A stretch of DNA of 64,000 nt from Devosia indica (GCF_003056405.1 NZ_PYVZ01000013.1:62001-126000); one strand, 5' to 3'; positions 1 to 9,199 are shown, numbered from the stretch's first letter. Notes: generated from the sequence alone by a model not told the origin. A program made the numbers and translations.

Positions 1-747
1 GTGGCGGGCAATGGCCAGTCCGAACTGCTCGAATCCATCGCCGGCATGCGCGACCAGAAATCGGGCACCATCCGGGTCAATGGCAATCCGCTCTCGCTCG
101 AGGGCGATGATGGCGCTGCCCGCGCCCGCAAGGCAGGTCTGGCCCATGTGCCCGAAGACCGGTTGCGCATGGGGCTGATCACCAATTTTGCCGCATGGGA
201 AAATGCCATTCTGGGCTATCAGGGCAAATATGGCGACGGTCCGGCTCTCGATATCGCCAAGGCCCGGGCCACTGCCCAGGACTACATGAAGAAATTCGAT
301 GTGCGCCCTGCCGCGCTCGACCTCAAGACCGCCAATTTCTCCGGCGGCAATCAGCAAAAGCTGGTGCTGGCTCGCGAGATGGAACGCGATCCCGATGTGC
401 TGGTCGTCGGTCAGCCCACCCGCGGCGTTGATATCGGCGCCATCGAGTTCATCCACAATCAGATCATCAAGATGCGCGATGCCGGCAAGGCCATTCTGCT
501 CGTCTCCGTGGAACTCGATGAAATCCGTTCCCTGTCCGATCGTATCCTGGTGATTTTCGATGGCCAGATCGTGGGCGAGGCCGATCCGGCCACGGCCGAC
601 GAGACCGAGCTGGGCCTGCGCATGACCGGCTCGCACACCGACAATGTGGTCACTGAACCGGGTACCTTGCCCGAGCATGAGACACCAGTGCAGCAGACGC
701 TGGTGGAAATGAGCCCCAAAGACAATTCCGGCAGGGATACCAACTGA
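1..747 (+). CDS. Nucleoside/simple-sugar ABC transporter ATP-binding protein, C-terminal part (cut by window start)
   Basis: This is the second nucleotide-binding domain of a two-domain ABC ATPase of the sugar/nucleoside uptake type. The window opens inside its Walker A region (AGNGQSE), so the first domain and true start lie outside. The ABC signature SGGNQQK is at about residue 114 and the Walker B region (VLVVGQPTRGVD) follows, with the GQPTRGVD wording typical of this family's second domain. The last 40 residues are a polar tail. The gene overlaps the following permease by one base and heads a nucleoside-salvage operon, which supports nucleosides as substrate. The substrate itself is inferred from context. 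Confidence 0.9.
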   Translation: MAGNGQSELLESIAGMRDQKSGTIRVNGNPLSLEGDDGAARARKAGLAHVPEDRLRMGLITNFAAWENAILGYQGKYGDGPALDIAKARATAQDYMKKFDVRPAALDLKTANFSGGNQQKLVLAREMERDPDVLVVGQPTRGVDIGAIEFIHNQIIKMRDAGKAILLVSVELDEIRSLSDRILVIFDGQIVGEADPATADETELGLRMTGSHTDNVVTEPGTLPEHETPVQQTLVEMSPKDNSGRDTN

Positions 748-1835
748 TGACCCCATTGCCACGCTGGGCCGACGTCGTCCTCCTGCCCTTGCTCAATGTA
801 ACCCTGGCCTTCCTCGTCGGCGGGCTGATCGTGCTGTCCGTGGGGCAGAACCCGCTCCAGGCGGTCGGCATCATGCTCTATGGCGCCTTCGGCTATGGCT
901 CTGGCTTCGGCTACACGCTTTATTACACCACCGACTTCATCTTTGCCGGCCTCGCCGTGTCGCTGGCCTATCACGCCGGGCTGTTCAATATCGGCCCGGA
1001 GGGCCAGGCCTATGTCGGCGGGCTGGGCGTCATCCTGATCGGCCTGGCGCTCAACGGCATGCACTGGGCGCTGGTCTTCCCGCTGATGATCATCTGCGGC
1101 GCCCTGTTTGGCGCGGCCTGGGCCTTCATTCCCGGCTATCTGCAGGCCAAGCGCGGCAGCCACGTGGTGATCACCACCATCATGTTCAATTTCATCGCCG
1201 TCTCGATGATGGGCTTCATCATCAGCCGCATCCTCAAGCCCGAAGGGGTCAATTCCGATGAAAGCGCCCCGCTTGAGGCCATCACCCGCGTACCGCAATT
1301 GCGCGGCTTCATCGAGTTGTTCCGCAACTCGCCGGTCAACCTCACCTTCTTCCTGGCCATTGCTGCGCTGTTCTTCGTCTATTGGCTGATCTGGCGCACC
1401 AAATTCGGCTACTCGGTCCGTGCCCTGGGCAACAACCCGGTGGCCGCCAACTATGCCGGCATTTCCAACCAGAAGATGATCATGATCATCATGGCCCTGG
1501 CCGGCGCGTTCGCCGCCATGGTCGCGGTCAACAATGTCGGCGGCGTGCAGGGCCGCCTGATCCTCAACTTCGTTAACGGCGCCGGCTTTGTGGGCATTGC
1601 CGTCGCCTTCATGGGCAAGGGCCATCCCATCGGCGTTGGCCTGTCGGCGCTGCTGTTCGGCATGCTTTATCAGGGCGGGCAGGAACTGGCTTTCCAGATG
1701 CCCGGCATCACCCGCGAAATGATCGTCACCATCCAGGCGCTGGTCATTCTGTTCACCGGCGCCATGGGCGATATGATGCGCGGCCCGCTCTCGCGCATGT
1801 TCTTCCAACCTGACGCAACGGCGGGAGACAAGTGA
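747..1835 (+). CDS. Nucleoside ABC transporter permease (BPD_transp_2 family)
   Basis: Inner-membrane permease of 362 residues with about nine to ten hydrophobic segments and the family hallmark LFNIGPEGQAYVGG near residue 75. It starts at an ATG overlapping the stop of the ATPase gene (TGATG) and its own stop overlaps the next permease start (GTGATGG), showing tight translational coupling. With its partner it would form the membrane channel for nucleosides delivered by a BMP-family binding protein encoded outside the window. The neighbouring cdd, punA, deoC, deoA and deoB genes degrade what is imported. Family assignment is firm; the exact substrate is inferred. Confidence 0.92.
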   Translation: MTPLPRWADVVLLPLLNVTLAFLVGGLIVLSVGQNPLQAVGIMLYGAFGYGSGFGYTLYYTTDFIFAGLAVSLAYHAGLFNIGPEGQAYVGGLGVILIGLALNGMHWALVFPLMIICGALFGAAWAFIPGYLQAKRGSHVVITTIMFNFIAVSMMGFIISRILKPEGVNSDESAPLEAITRVPQLRGFIELFRNSPVNLTFFLAIAALFFVYWLIWRTKFGYSVRALGNNPVAANYAGISNQKMIMIIMALAGAFAAMVAVNNVGGVQGRLILNFVNGAGFVGIAVAFMGKGHPIGVGLSALLFGMLYQGGQELAFQMPGITREMIVTIQALVILFTGAMGDMMRGPLSRMFFQPDATAGDK

Positions 1836-2809
1836 TGGACCAAATCCTCGTCGACATCACCCTGATCCTGGATTCCACCGTGCGCCTGGCGGTGCCGTTG
1901 ATCCTGGCATCCCTGGCCGGTCTCTATTCGGAGCGCTCGGGCATCATCGATATTGGCTTGGAAGGCAAGCTGCTGGCTGGCGCCTTTGCCGCGGCGGCCA
2001 TGTCCGCCGTCACCGGATCGGCCTGGCTAGGCCTGTTGGCGGGGGTTGGCGCTGCGCTGGTCTTTTCCGGCATTCACGGTCTGGCCTCAATCAACTTCAA
2101 GGGCAACCAGACCATTTCCGGCGTGGCGCTCAATTTCCTCGCTGCCGGTCTCACCACCTTCCTCGGCCAGTCCTGGTTCCGCCGCGGCGGCTACACGCCC
2201 CAGCTTTCGGGCGACCAGCGGTTCAACCCCATCACCCTGCCTTTTGCCGAAGAACTGCGCGATGTCCCGGTTCTCGGCCAGATCTATGGCGAGCTGATAT
2301 CGGGCCATAACATCATCACCTATGTCGCCTTCATCGCCGTGCCGGTGACCGCCTGGGTGCTGTTCCGCAGTCGCTTTGGCCTGCGCCTGCGTGCCGTGGG
2401 CGAAAACCCCAAGGCCATCGATACTGCTGGCATTTCGGTGACACGCCTGCGCTATCAGGCGCTCATCATCACCGCGGTGCTCGTGGGCATTGGCGGGGCC
2501 TATCTCTCGATCGCCCAGTCGGCAGGCTTTAACAACAACATGTCGGCAGGTCGTGGCTATATAGCGCTGGCGGCGCTGATCTTCGCCAAATGGCGCCCGG
2601 GTCCGGCCCTGCTGGTCTGCCTGATGTTCGGCTTCCTCGATGCAATCCAGTTCCGCATCCAGGGCCAGAGCTTCCCCTTCATCGGTGAGGTGCCGGTGCA
2701 GGCCATCCAGGCTTTGCCCTATATCCTGACCGTGGTGCTGCTCGCCGGTTTCATCGGCCGTGCCGTCGCGCCCAAGGCCGCCGGCGTCCCATATACCAAG
2801 GAGCGCTAA
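1832..2809 (+). CDS. Nucleoside ABC transporter permease, second subunit
   Basis: A 325-residue membrane protein of the same permease superfamily as the preceding gene but shorter. The motif SGIIDIGLEGKLLAG near residue 36 matches the GPEGQ-type hallmark of the partner, and several hydrophobic segments follow. It overlaps the upstream permease by four bases, so the two are made together as a heterodimeric channel. It is the last transporter gene; a gap of about 180 bases with palindromes separates it from cdd. Confidence 0.92.
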   Translation: MMDQILVDITLILDSTVRLAVPLILASLAGLYSERSGIIDIGLEGKLLAGAFAAAAMSAVTGSAWLGLLAGVGAALVFSGIHGLASINFKGNQTISGVALNFLAAGLTTFLGQSWFRRGGYTPQLSGDQRFNPITLPFAEELRDVPVLGQIYGELISGHNIITYVAFIAVPVTAWVLFRSRFGLRLRAVGENPKAIDTAGISVTRLRYQALIITAVLVGIGGAYLSIAQSAGFNNNMSAGRGYIALAALIFAKWRPGPALLVCLMFGFLDAIQFRIQGQSFPFIGEVPVQAIQALPYILTVVLLAGFIGRAVAPKAAGVPYTKER

Positions 2810-2843
2810 GGCGCCCCTTGCACTAGATTGTCGGCGCTTTCGC

Positions 2844-2950
2844 CCCCTCGCCCCTTCAGGGGTGAGGGGTGAAGGCCAGACAAATAGAACGCGATGCTGA
2901 ACCCCTCATCCGGCGCATGCGCGCCACCTTCTCCCCTCAGGGGAGACGGG
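2844..2950. repeat. Intergenic palindromes between permease gene and cdd
   Basis: Two palindromic units lie here. The first (2844-2869) pairs CCCCTCGCCCCT with AGGGGTGAGGGG around a two-base loop. The second (2902-2950) is a CCCCTCATCC...TTCTCCCC-type element; a related copy in the opposite orientation lies at 11093-11140. They look like REP-type extragenic palindromes. They may cap the transporter mRNA, but no T-run follows. Confidence 0.6.
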
Positions 2951-2986
2951 AAGGATATCCCAGTCCAAGTGAGCCGAGTTGAACTG

Positions 2987-3397
2987 ATGAATACTCCAGA
3001 AACCGACAAGGCCCTGTTCGACGCCGCGGAGGCCGTGCGCGCCAACGCCTATGCGCCCTATTCGAAGTTTCAGGTCGGCGCCGCCATTCTGGCCGATGAC
3101 GGCAAGATCTATGCTGGCTGCAATGTCGAAAACGCCGCTTATCCGGTGGGCAACTGCGCCGAGCCCAGTGCCATTGCTGCCATGCTGGCCGGCGGCGGCA
3201 AGCGCATCCGCCGCATCTATGTTACTGGTCCGGGCGTCACCCCCGTCACCCCCTGCGGCGGCTGCCGCCAGCGCATCCGCGAATTCGCCGATCTCGACGT
3301 GGAAGTCATCTCCCACGGCGTCGATGGAGACCCGCTGGTGCAGACCCTGGGCCAGCTCCTGCCGCATTCGTTTGGTCCGGAGTTCCTGGGAAAATGA
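2987..3397 (+). CDS. cdd: Cytidine deaminase
   Basis: Deaminates cytidine and deoxycytidine to uridine and deoxyuridine in the cytosol. The protein of 136 residues has the usual length of the small zinc-dependent deaminases. The zinc site is visible: NCAEPSA supplies the first cysteine and catalytic glutamate, and PCGGCRQ supplies the other two cysteines. The frame is open further upstream but that extension runs through the palindromes, and the ATG at 2987 gives MNTPETDKALFDAAE, which fits the family. Its end overlaps punA by four bases. Confidence 0.95.
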   Translation: MNTPETDKALFDAAEAVRANAYAPYSKFQVGAAILADDGKIYAGCNVENAAYPVGNCAEPSAIAAMLAGGGKRIRRIYVTGPGVTPVTPCGGCRQRIREFADLDVEVISHGVDGDPLVQTLGQLLPHSFGPEFLGK

Positions 3398-4188
3398 CCA
3401 AGGCCGCCAAGACCATCCGCAAGATTGCCGGCAAGGAGCCGATCGCTGCCGCCATCGTGCTCGGCTCCGGCCTTTCGGCCATTGGCGATCTGCTCGATGA
3501 AAAGATCACCATTCCCTATTCGGAACTCAAGGGCTTTCCCGGCGGTGGCGTCTCCGGCCATGGCCGAGACCTCTTGATCGGCCAGATGGGCGGCAAGCGC
3601 GTCGCGGTCCTCACCGGCCGCCAGCATTATTACGAACACGGCAATGCCGCCGCCATGCGCCCGGCGCTGGAGGCCCTTTCCGAACTCGGCGCCGAAACGC
3701 TTTTGCTGACCAATTCCGCCGGCTCTGTCGACCAGCGCTTTCAGCCCGGCGACCTGATGCTGATTGCCGATCACATCAACTATGCCGGCATGAACCCGCT
3801 GATCGGCGAACCGACCGACCGCCGTTTTGTCAACATGGTCAATTGCTACGATCTCGCCCTGCGCGCCAAGGCAACGGAGCTGACCCAGCGTTTCGACTAC
3901 GCGCTCGGGGAAGGGGGCTATCTCTGGTATTCCGGCCCCAGCTTCGAGACGGTGGCCGAAATCCAGATGGCCATGCGTTTAGGCGCCAATGCCGTGGGCA
4001 TGTCCACGGCACCCGAAGTCATTCTCGGGCGTTTCCTGGGGATGAAAGTCTGGGCCTGCTCGTCCATCACCAATATGGGCGCGGGCCTGTCGAGCGAAAA
4101 TATCAGCCATGAGCACACCAAGCTTATGGCTGTTCAGGGGGCTGAAAAACTCAAGAAACTGATCCCCGCATTGGTGGAGGAACTATGA
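3394..4188 (+). CDS. punA: Purine nucleoside phosphorylase (trimeric type)
   Basis: Phosphorolysis of purine (deoxy)nucleosides to base plus (deoxy)ribose 1-phosphate. At 264 residues it has the length of the trimeric high-molecular-weight class. The phosphate-binding glycine segment (GSGLSAI near residue 29), the GHGRDL loop, the GRQHYYEHG segment and the late base-binding segment VGMSTAPEVI with SSITNMGAG are all present. It is coupled by four-base overlaps to cdd upstream and deoC downstream, as expected for one salvage operon. Confidence 0.94.
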   Translation: MTKAAKTIRKIAGKEPIAAAIVLGSGLSAIGDLLDEKITIPYSELKGFPGGGVSGHGRDLLIGQMGGKRVAVLTGRQHYYEHGNAAAMRPALEALSELGAETLLLTNSAGSVDQRFQPGDLMLIADHINYAGMNPLIGEPTDRRFVNMVNCYDLALRAKATELTQRFDYALGEGGYLWYSGPSFETVAEIQMAMRLGANAVGMSTAPEVILGRFLGMKVWACSSITNMGAGLSSENISHEHTKLMAVQGAEKLKKLIPALVEEL

Positions 4189-5174
4189 GTCTCAAGGTCG
4201 TCGACAACACCACAACCGAGCCGGTGCACAAGCGCAATCCCGGCTACCCGCTCGATCTCGACTGGGTCGAGCGCGTCCGCATGAACCGCTCGGCGCTCGA
4301 GCGCCGCGCCGGCACCATTGGCGCGCGCCGCACGGTCAAGAAGGACTATCAGCTCGCCTGGCTCTTGAAGGCGATTACCATGATCGACCTGACCACGCTC
4401 AACGCCGACGATACCCCCGGCCGCGTCGAGCGCCTCTGTGCCAAGGCCCGCAATCCCATTCGCCGCGACATCCTTGACCAGCTCGACATGGGCAATCGCC
4501 GGATTCTGCCCGGCGCCGTCTGCGTCTATCATAGCTTCGTCAAGACCGCGGTCGACGCCCTGGACGGCTCCGGCATTCCCGTTGCCGCCGTTTCCACCGG
4601 CTTCCCGCATGGCCTGGCGCCGGTCGAAACCAAGCTCAATGAGATCGAGGCTTCGGTGAAGGATGGCGCCAGGGAAATCGACATCGTCATCGAGCGCGGC
4701 ATGGTGCTGCGGGGCGACTGGCAGGCGCTCTACGATCAGGTCAAGGCCTTCCGCAAGGCCTGCGGCGACGCCCATATCAAGACCATTCTGGGCACCGGTG
4801 AACTGGCCACGCAGACCAATGTCGCCAAGGCATCGCTTGTCTGCATGCTGGCTGGCGCCGATTTCATCAAGACCTCGACCGGCAAGGAAAAGGTCAATGC
4901 CAATCTGGTCACCTCGCTCACCATGATCCGCATGATCCGCTGGTTCGCCGAAGAGACCGGCATCGAGATCGGCTACAAGCCCGCCGGCGGCATCGCCACG
5001 GCTGGCGACGCGCTCAAATATATGGCGCTGATGAAGGAAGAGCTGGGCACGAACTGGCTGCAACCACACCTGTTCCGCTTCGGCGCGTCGAGCCTGCTGA
5101 CCGATATCGAGCGGCAGTTGGAGCACGGGCTGACCGGCCACTATGCGGCAGATTACAGGCAACCAATGGTGTGA
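4185..5174 (+). CDS. deoC: Deoxyribose-phosphate aldolase
   Basis: Cleaves 2-deoxyribose 5-phosphate to acetaldehyde and glyceraldehyde 3-phosphate. The 329-residue protein belongs to the longer DeoC group with an N-terminal extension of about 80 residues. The Schiff-base lysine is in DFIKTSTGK near residue 229, and GYKPAGGI near residue 264 carries the second conserved lysine. The aldehyde product explains the aldehyde dehydrogenase encoded next. It overlaps punA by four bases. Confidence 0.95.
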   Translation: MSLKVVDNTTTEPVHKRNPGYPLDLDWVERVRMNRSALERRAGTIGARRTVKKDYQLAWLLKAITMIDLTTLNADDTPGRVERLCAKARNPIRRDILDQLDMGNRRILPGAVCVYHSFVKTAVDALDGSGIPVAAVSTGFPHGLAPVETKLNEIEASVKDGAREIDIVIERGMVLRGDWQALYDQVKAFRKACGDAHIKTILGTGELATQTNVAKASLVCMLAGADFIKTSTGKEKVNANLVTSLTMIRMIRWFAEETGIEIGYKPAGGIATAGDALKYMALMKEELGTNWLQPHLFRFGASSLLTDIERQLEHGLTGHYAADYRQPMV

Positions 5175-5182
5175 TGAACCCG

Positions 5183-5331
5183 CCCTCGTGGTTCGAGGCG
5201 CGGCGCGCCGCGCACCTCACCATGAGGGCTAAACAGCTTCGTAGAACCTCATCCTGAGGCGAGCGCGAAGCGAACCAATGCTCCGCAGGCCCTCATCCTG
5301 AGGTGCGAGCGAAGCGAGCCTCGAAGGACGG
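5183..5331. repeat. Palindromic REP-type elements between deoC and aldehyde dehydrogenase gene
   Basis: Two related units lie in this gap. The first (5183-5230) runs from GCCCTCGTGGTTCGAGG to CACCTCACCATGAGGGC. The second (5247-5331) contains CCTCATCCTGAGG twice and ends with GAGCCTCGAAGGACG. The same family occurs at 7739-7859, 36335-36423 and 50019-50128. They leave only about 35 bases before the next start codon and could form strong stem-loops inside the operon mRNA. Confidence 0.75.
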
Positions 5332-5365
5332 GGGCCGGCTGAAACCGCGCCTCGGGAGGACCAAA

Positions 5366-7732
5366 ATGAACAAGATCGCGCAAATCTTCGATAGCCTCGA
5401 CTATGGCCCGGCGCCCGAAGCGCCCGACCAGGCCATTGCCTGGCTCGACAGCAAGTCCCGAAAATTCGGCCATTTCATCGATGGCAAATGGACCAAGCCG
5501 GGCAAGACCTTCACCGCCGACAATCCCGCGACCGGCGCCTCGCTGGCCGAAATCACCGATGGCACCGCCGCCGATGTCGACGCGGCGGTCAAGGCCGCCC
5601 GCACCGCCTTCAAAACTTGGGGCACTCTCTCCGGCTATGAGCGCGGTAAGTATCTCTATGCTATTGCCCGCATGATCCAGAAGCATTCCCGGCTCTTTGC
5701 CGTGCTCGAAAGCATGGACAATGGCAAGCCGATCCGCGAAACCCGCGACGCCGACATTCCGCTGGTCGCCCGCCATTTCTATCATCACGCTGGCTGGGCC
5801 ACGCATTTGTCGAGCAAGTTCCCCGACCATGTGCCCTATGGCGTCTGCGGCCAGATCATCCCGTGGAACTTCCCGCTGCTGATGCTGGCCTGGAAAATCG
5901 CGCCTGCCCTGGCCGCCGGGAATACCGTGGTGCTCAAACCCGCCGAGTTCACCTCGCTGACGGCCTTGCTGTTCGCCGAGATCTGCGAGCGCGTCGGCCT
6001 GCCCAAGGGCGTGGTCAATATCGTCACGGGCGAGGGCGACACCGGCGCCGCCATCGTCAACCATCCCGATATCGACAAGATCGCCTTCACCGGCTCGACC
6101 GAAGTGGGCAAGATCATCCGCGCCGCCACCGCCGGCTCCGGCAAGGGCCTCAGCCTCGAGCTGGGTGGCAAATCGCCCTATATCGTCTTTGAAGACGCCG
6201 ATCTCGACAGCGCCGTCGAGGGTCTGGTCGATGCCATCTGGTTCAATCAGGGCCAGGTCTGCTGCGCCGGCTCGCGCCTTCTGGTGCAGGAGAGCATCGA
6301 GGAGCGCTTCATTGCCAAGGTCAAGGCGCGCATGGAAAAGCTGCGGGTTGGCGATCCGCTCGACAAGTCCATCGATATCGGCGCCCTGGTCGCCCCGGTG
6401 CAGGTCGAGCGCATCAAGGATTTGATGAAAAAGGGCATTGCCGAGGGCGCCGAAGTCTATGAGCCCGATGGCCAGCTTCCGGCCAATGGCTGCTTTTTGA
6501 AGCCCGCGCTCGTTACCAATGTCTCGCCGGCCAATACACTGGTCAGCGAGGAGATCTTCGGGCCGGTTCTGGTCGCCATGAGCTTCCGTACGCCTGAAGA
6601 GGCTGTGGCGCTGGCCAACAATTCCAAATATGGCCTGGCCGCCACGCTCTGGAGCGAGAACATCAATCTCGCCCTCGATATTGCGCCCCAGCTCAAGGCC
6701 GGCGTGGTCTGGATCAACGGCACCAACAACTTTGACGCCGCCGTCGGCTTCGGTGGCTACAAGGAAAGCGGCTTTGGCCGCGAAGGTGGGCGCGAAGGCA
6801 TGAGCGCCTATCTCAAGCCCGCCTGGGAAAAGACGCTGAAACCAGCGCCGGCCCAGGTGCCGGCTAAGCCCGCCGCAGCCAACCCCCTCGACACGGGCAG
6901 CCTCGACCAGACCGCCAAGATGTATGTCGGCGGCAAGCAGGCCCGCCCCGACAGCGGCTACAACCGACCGGTCCTCGGCCCCAAGGGTGAGCTGGTCGGC
7001 GAAGTCGGCGAAGGCAACCGCAAGGACATCCGCAATGCTGTCGAAGCGGCCCGCAAGGCGCTGAGCTGGGGCACGACGGCCGCCCATACCCGCGCGCAGA
7101 TCCTCTACTTCCTCGCCGAGAACCTCGATTATCGCCGCGATGAATTTGCCGCCCGCATCAAGGCGCAGACCGGCGAAGATGGCCATGAGGAGGTCGCCCA
7201 ATCGGTCGAGCGGCTCTTTGCCTTTGCCGGCTGGGCCGACAAGTATGATGGTGCCGTGCACAACCCGCCCCAGCGCATGATCGCTACAGCCCTGGTCGAG
7301 CCCCTGGGCGTTCTCGGCATTGTTGCGCCGCCGAGCCGCCCGTTGCTCGGCTCGATTGCCCTGCTCGCCCCGGCTCTCGCCATGGGCAACCCTGTCGTGC
7401 TGGTACCCTCCGAGCGCAGCCCGCTTTCGATCACCGATCTCTATCAGGTGCTCGAAACCTCGGACGTGCCCAATGGCGTGGTCAATATCGTCACCGGCGA
7501 TAGCGTCACGCTGGCCAAGACCCTGGCCGAGCACGACGGTGTCGATGGCCTCTGGTTCGCCGGCAATGCCGAAGCCTCCGCCATGGTCGAGAAAGCCTCG
7601 GTGGGGAACCTGAAACAGACCTGGACCAGCCGCGGCCTCTACTACGACCTCGCCGATCCCCGCTTTGCCGGCGACTATTTCCTGAGCAAGGCAACGCAGG
7701 TCAAAAACGTCTGGATCCCCTACGGGGCCTGA
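5366..7732 (+). CDS. Two-domain aldehyde dehydrogenase (full ALDH plus truncated second ALDH-like domain)
   Basis: A 788-residue protein. Residues 1 to about 490 form a complete NAD(P)-dependent aldehyde dehydrogenase: PWNFPLLMLAWK and LKPAEFT in the nucleotide-binding part, FTGSTEVGK, the glutamate in LELGGKSPY, and the catalytic cysteine in GQVCCAGSR near residue 298. Residues about 515-788 repeat only the nucleotide-binding half (GVLGIVAPPSRP, MGNPVVLVPSE) and stop before a second catalytic cysteine, so this half is probably structural. The ATG at 5366 is preceded by GGGAGGA. Next to deoC it most likely oxidises acetaldehyde from deoxyribose breakdown; that substrate is inferred. Confidence 0.9.
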   Translation: MNKIAQIFDSLDYGPAPEAPDQAIAWLDSKSRKFGHFIDGKWTKPGKTFTADNPATGASLAEITDGTAADVDAAVKAARTAFKTWGTLSGYERGKYLYAIARMIQKHSRLFAVLESMDNGKPIRETRDADIPLVARHFYHHAGWATHLSSKFPDHVPYGVCGQIIPWNFPLLMLAWKIAPALAAGNTVVLKPAEFTSLTALLFAEICERVGLPKGVVNIVTGEGDTGAAIVNHPDIDKIAFTGSTEVGKIIRAATAGSGKGLSLELGGKSPYIVFEDADLDSAVEGLVDAIWFNQGQVCCAGSRLLVQESIEERFIAKVKARMEKLRVGDPLDKSIDIGALVAPVQVERIKDLMKKGIAEGAEVYEPDGQLPANGCFLKPALVTNVSPANTLVSEEIFGPVLVAMSFRTPEEAVALANNSKYGLAATLWSENINLALDIAPQLKAGVVWINGTNNFDAAVGFGGYKESGFGREGGREGMSAYLKPAWEKTLKPAPAQVPAKPAAANPLDTGSLDQTAKMYVGGKQARPDSGYNRPVLGPKGELVGEVGEGNRKDIRNAVEAARKALSWGTTAAHTRAQILYFLAENLDYRRDEFAARIKAQTGEDGHEEVAQSVERLFAFAGWADKYDGAVHNPPQRMIATALVEPLGVLGIVAPPSRPLLGSIALLAPALAMGNPVVLVPSERSPLSITDLYQVLETSDVPNGVVNIVTGDSVTLAKTLAEHDGVDGLWFAGNAEASAMVEKASVGNLKQTWTSRGLYYDLADPRFAGDYFLSKATQVKNVWIPYGA

Positions 7733-7738
7733 ACAACC

Positions 7739-7859
7739 GCCCTCGTGGTTCGAGGCTCGCGAAACCGCTCGCACCTCACCATGAGGGCTCCGAGAACTCG
7801 GCGCTTTCGTAAGCCCTCATGGTGAGGCGGGAGCGCAGCGACCCTCGAACCACGAGGGC
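7739..7859. repeat. Large inverted repeat of REP-type palindromes between aldehyde dehydrogenase gene and deoA
   Basis: The left unit (7739-7788) reads GCCCTCGTGGTTCGAGG then CACCTCACCATGAGGGC. The right unit (7813-7859) is close to its reverse complement, from GCCCTCATGGTGAGG to ACCCTCGAACCACGAGGGC. Together they can fold into one long hairpin of about 120 bases, ending about 20 bases before the deoA start codon. Effects on deoA expression are possible but not shown. Confidence 0.75.
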
Positions 7860-7880
7860 GAGGCACGCGAGCACGTCAAA

Positions 7881-9194
7881 ATGGTCTTCCTCCCCCAAGA
7901 AGTCATCCTAAAAAAGCGCAATGGCGAGGCCCTTGCCCAGGACGACATTGCCCAGTTCATCGCCGGTTTTGCCAGCGGCACGGTCTCCCATGCCCAGGCC
8001 GCCGCCTTTGCCATGGCGGTCTATTTCAACGACATGAGCATGGACGAGCGCGTCGCGCTGACCCTGGCCATGCGTGACAGCGGCACGGTGCTCGACTGGT
8101 CCAATCTCGATGGCCCGGTCGCCGACAAGCATTCGACCGGCGGCGTGGGCGACAATGTGAGCCTGATGCTGGCGCCGATCCTGGCCGCTTGCGGCATCTA
8201 TGTGCCGATGATTTCGGGCCGGGGTCTCGGCCATACCGGCGGCACGCTCGACAAGTTCGATGCCATCCCCGGCTACCAGACCCAGCCCGACAATGCGCTC
8301 TTTCGCAAGGTGGTGCGCGAAGCCGGCTGCGCCATTATCGGCCAGACCGCCGATCTCGCCCCCGCCGACAAGACGCTCTATTCCATCCGCGACGTCACCG
8401 GCACGGTCGAGTCCATTGCGCTGATCACCGCCTCGATCCTCTCGAAAAAGCTCGCCGCCGGCCTCGACGCGCTGATCCTTGACGTGAAGACCGGCTCGGG
8501 CGCCTTCATGCCGACGCTGGAACAGTCCCGCGATCTGGCGCAGAGCCTGGTCAATGTCGCCAATGGCGCAGGCTTGCGGACGCGTGCCTTGATAACCGAT
8601 ATGAACGAGCCGCTCGCCAGCGCCGCCGGCAACGGCCTGGAAGTCCGCAACGCAGTCGACTTCCTCACAGGGAAAGGCGCAGATAACCGTCTGTTTGACG
8701 TCACTTACAGTCTTTGCACGGAGATCGCGGACCTCGTTGGTGAGAATGAGCCCCAACGAAAGGTCGGCGACATTATCGGCAGCGGCGAACCCGCAGAACG
8801 CTTCGGGCGTATGGTGACTGGTCTTGGCGGCCCCAGCGACTTTATCGAACGCATGGACAGCTATTTGCCGAAGGCAAAGATCATTCGCGATGTCTACCCA
8901 GACGAAGAAGGACAGATAGAGTACATCGATACTCGTGCAGTTGGGATGGCAGTTGTCGTTCTGGGCGGAGGACGAAGGCGGCCAGAGGATGCGATTGACC
9001 ACGCAGTGGGCTTCGACAACCTGGCACCGCTCTGGAGGGACGTTGGCGCTAGCAACCGGCCGATTGCTCGGATGCACGCAAACGACGAGGCCGCTGCGGA
9101 CGAAGCTGAGCGGCGCATCAAGGCCGCTTATCGGATCGGATCTGGCGTTCCCGATCCTACCGTCGTTTATGAACGCGTTTTGCCCAGGGAGTAA
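7881..9194 (+). CDS. deoA: Thymidine phosphorylase
   Basis: Converts thymidine and phosphate to thymine and 2-deoxyribose 1-phosphate. The 437-residue length is normal. The glycosyltransferase family 3 signature [10 protein letters not shown] is near residue 84, [14 protein letters not shown] near 113, and [10 protein letters not shown] near 203. The frame is intact. From about base 8640 to the end, codon choice changes: many codons end in A or T (GCA, ACT, CTT, CGT, GTT), unlike the C/G-ending first half and the neighbouring genes. This suggests the 3' half was replaced by recombination with a diverged homologue. Confidence 0.94.
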   Translation: MVFLPQEVILKKRNGEALAQDDIAQFIAGFASGTVSHAQAAAFAMAVYFNDMSMDERVALTLAMRDSGTVLDWSNLDGPVADKHSTGGVGDNVSLMLAPILAACGIYVPMISGRGLGHTGGTLDKFDAIPGYQTQPDNALFRKVVREAGCAIIGQTADLAPADKTLYSIRDVTGTVESIALITASILSKKLAAGLDALILDVKTGSGAFMPTLEQSRDLAQSLVNVANGAGLRTRALITDMNEPLASAAGNGLEVRNAVDFLTGKGADNRLFDVTYSLCTEIADLVGENEPQRKVGDIIGSGEPAERFGRMVTGLGGPSDFIERMDSYLPKAKIIRDVYPDEEGQIEYIDTRAVGMAVVVLGGGRRRPEDAIDHAVGFDNLAPLWRDVGASNRPIARMHANDEAAADEAERRIKAAYRIGSGVPDPTVVYERVLPRE

Positions 9195-9199
9195 CCGCC

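Noticed and set aside
459-1808. A long minus-strand frame opposite the transporter genes
   Set aside because: It covers two genes with strong ABC transporter motifs and lacks any recognisable domain.
5183-5331. A CRISPR array suggested by repeated CCTCATCCTGAGG units
   Set aside because: The units are palindromic, unevenly spaced and few, with no unique spacers of equal length and no cas genes; they fit REP elements.
5249-7774. An 841-codon open frame on the minus strand opposite the aldehyde dehydrogenase gene
   Set aside because: It is a mirror of GC-rich codons in the plus-strand gene, which has clear catalytic motifs. The antisense protein shows no domain and is rich in Gly/Ala/Asp/His/Arg, typical of shadow frames.
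7881-9194. deoA as a decayed pseudogene because of its odd 3' composition
   Set aside because: The frame is full length, ends normally just before deoB, and the C-terminal region still reads as thymidine phosphorylase.
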